Shown: piece by piece, positions 63,715 to 64,000 of the stretch
How the letters are laid out: every line of letters starts with the position of its first letter
Numbering within the stretch: position 1 is the stretch's first letter
NCBI GenBank assembly: GCA_963662155.1
Contig: OY759268.1
Location: forward strand, 7,234,701 to 7,298,700
Direction of reading: 5' to 3'
Length of the DNA stretch: 64,000 bases
Source of the DNA: Lamellibrachia columna
Taxonomy: Eukaryota > Annelida > Polychaeta > Sabellida > Siboglinidae
Translations under genes and position numbers: made by a program
Notes under the pieces: generated by a model
The model's database searches: none
What the model was told of the DNA's origin: nothing
Seen by the model: only the letters and a program-made list of their open reading frames with translations

Positions 63715-63732
63715 GTGCGTGCGTGCGTGCAT
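63670..63732. repeat. (GCGT)n microsatellite
   Basis: About 14 GCGT tetramers with GCGC interruptions; alternating purine-pyrimidine. Confidence 0.95.
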
Positions 63733-64000
63733 ATGCGACAAGATTTTTTTTAATTCGCGTGGTTTATGTTTCCTTTGATGTTTGAGAAACTACGATTCGA
63801 CCGAACCATCGTTAGTTTAGTAGTTTGTTTAGTGAGTTTATCTAAACTAAATAGCTCATTTGCACAAGCAAGCTAGCATGTCGTTGTCGATACTAGATAG
63901 GTTCGATGTATATGCAAAACAATAAAAAGCACGCGCGCAAGCAAATCATGCTGCATAGACCATAAGCCATTTTCTTTCAGGCAAGCAATAACATTTCAAA
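63733..64000. other. AT-rich edge sequence
   Basis: Contains AGCTAGCATGTCGTTGTCGA then TACTAGATAGGTTCGAT, a relative of 56815-56865 and (inverted) of 12470-12500. AATAAA at 63922-63927 is the only plus-strand candidate poly(A) signal in this part. Confidence 0.35.

Overview
This is a window of animal nuclear DNA. It has spliced genes with introns of 0.1 to 4 kb, AT-rich introns, many decayed non-LTR retrotransposons (LINEs), small inverted-repeat elements and an unusual number of minisatellites. The proteins match human orthologues over their whole length. The LINE types and compact aprataxin suggest a non-vertebrate bilaterian, probably marine (mollusc, other lophotrochozoan or amphioxus), but I cannot name the species.

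Three protein genes could be rebuilt exon by exon, with every splice phase consistent. (1) SUCLA2, the beta subunit of mitochondrial ADP-forming succinyl-CoA ligase, lies on the minus strand: 11 exons from 31003 down to 11594, 458 aa. A second, diverged copy of its last two exons lies further downstream at 1748-1660 and 450-292. (2) Aprataxin (APTX), a HIT plus zinc-finger DNA-repair hydrolase without the FHA domain, is on the minus strand at 38294-31729: 7 exons, 200 aa, ending about 0.7 kb upstream of the SUCLA2 start. (3) An RCBTB1/RCBTB2-type RCC1-BTB protein is on the plus strand at 42463-61703: 14 coding exons, 534 aa. SUCLA2 and the RCBTB genes are also neighbours on human chromosome 13q14, so this looks like an old linkage. 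The three genes have no obvious joint pathway.

Layout: 1-2 kb, alternative SUCLA2 end exons inside a segmental duplication of 11.5-13.4 kb; 2-11.4 kb, LINE fragments and AT-rich DNA; 11.6-31 kb, SUCLA2, with a 2.8-kb 25-bp minisatellite and a 360-bp foldback in its introns; 31.7-38.3 kb, APTX with two LINE fragments and an 18-bp minisatellite; 38.3-42.4 kb, intergenic, with a 1.6-kb 43-bp array; 42.4-61.7 kb, RCBTB, whose introns carry LINEs, inverted-repeat elements and at least eight tandem arrays; 61.7-64 kb, 3' flank with a 90-bp array.

The most striking pattern is where the minisatellites arise. Two RCBTB arrays are built from units that contain the end of the neighbouring exon plus its 5' splice site. 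One APTX array begins 4 nt after its splice site. At least four other arrays are expansions of short segments inside LINE copies, including the reverse-transcriptase active-site region. Two introns (one in APTX, one in RCBTB) must use GC-AG splice sites to keep frame.
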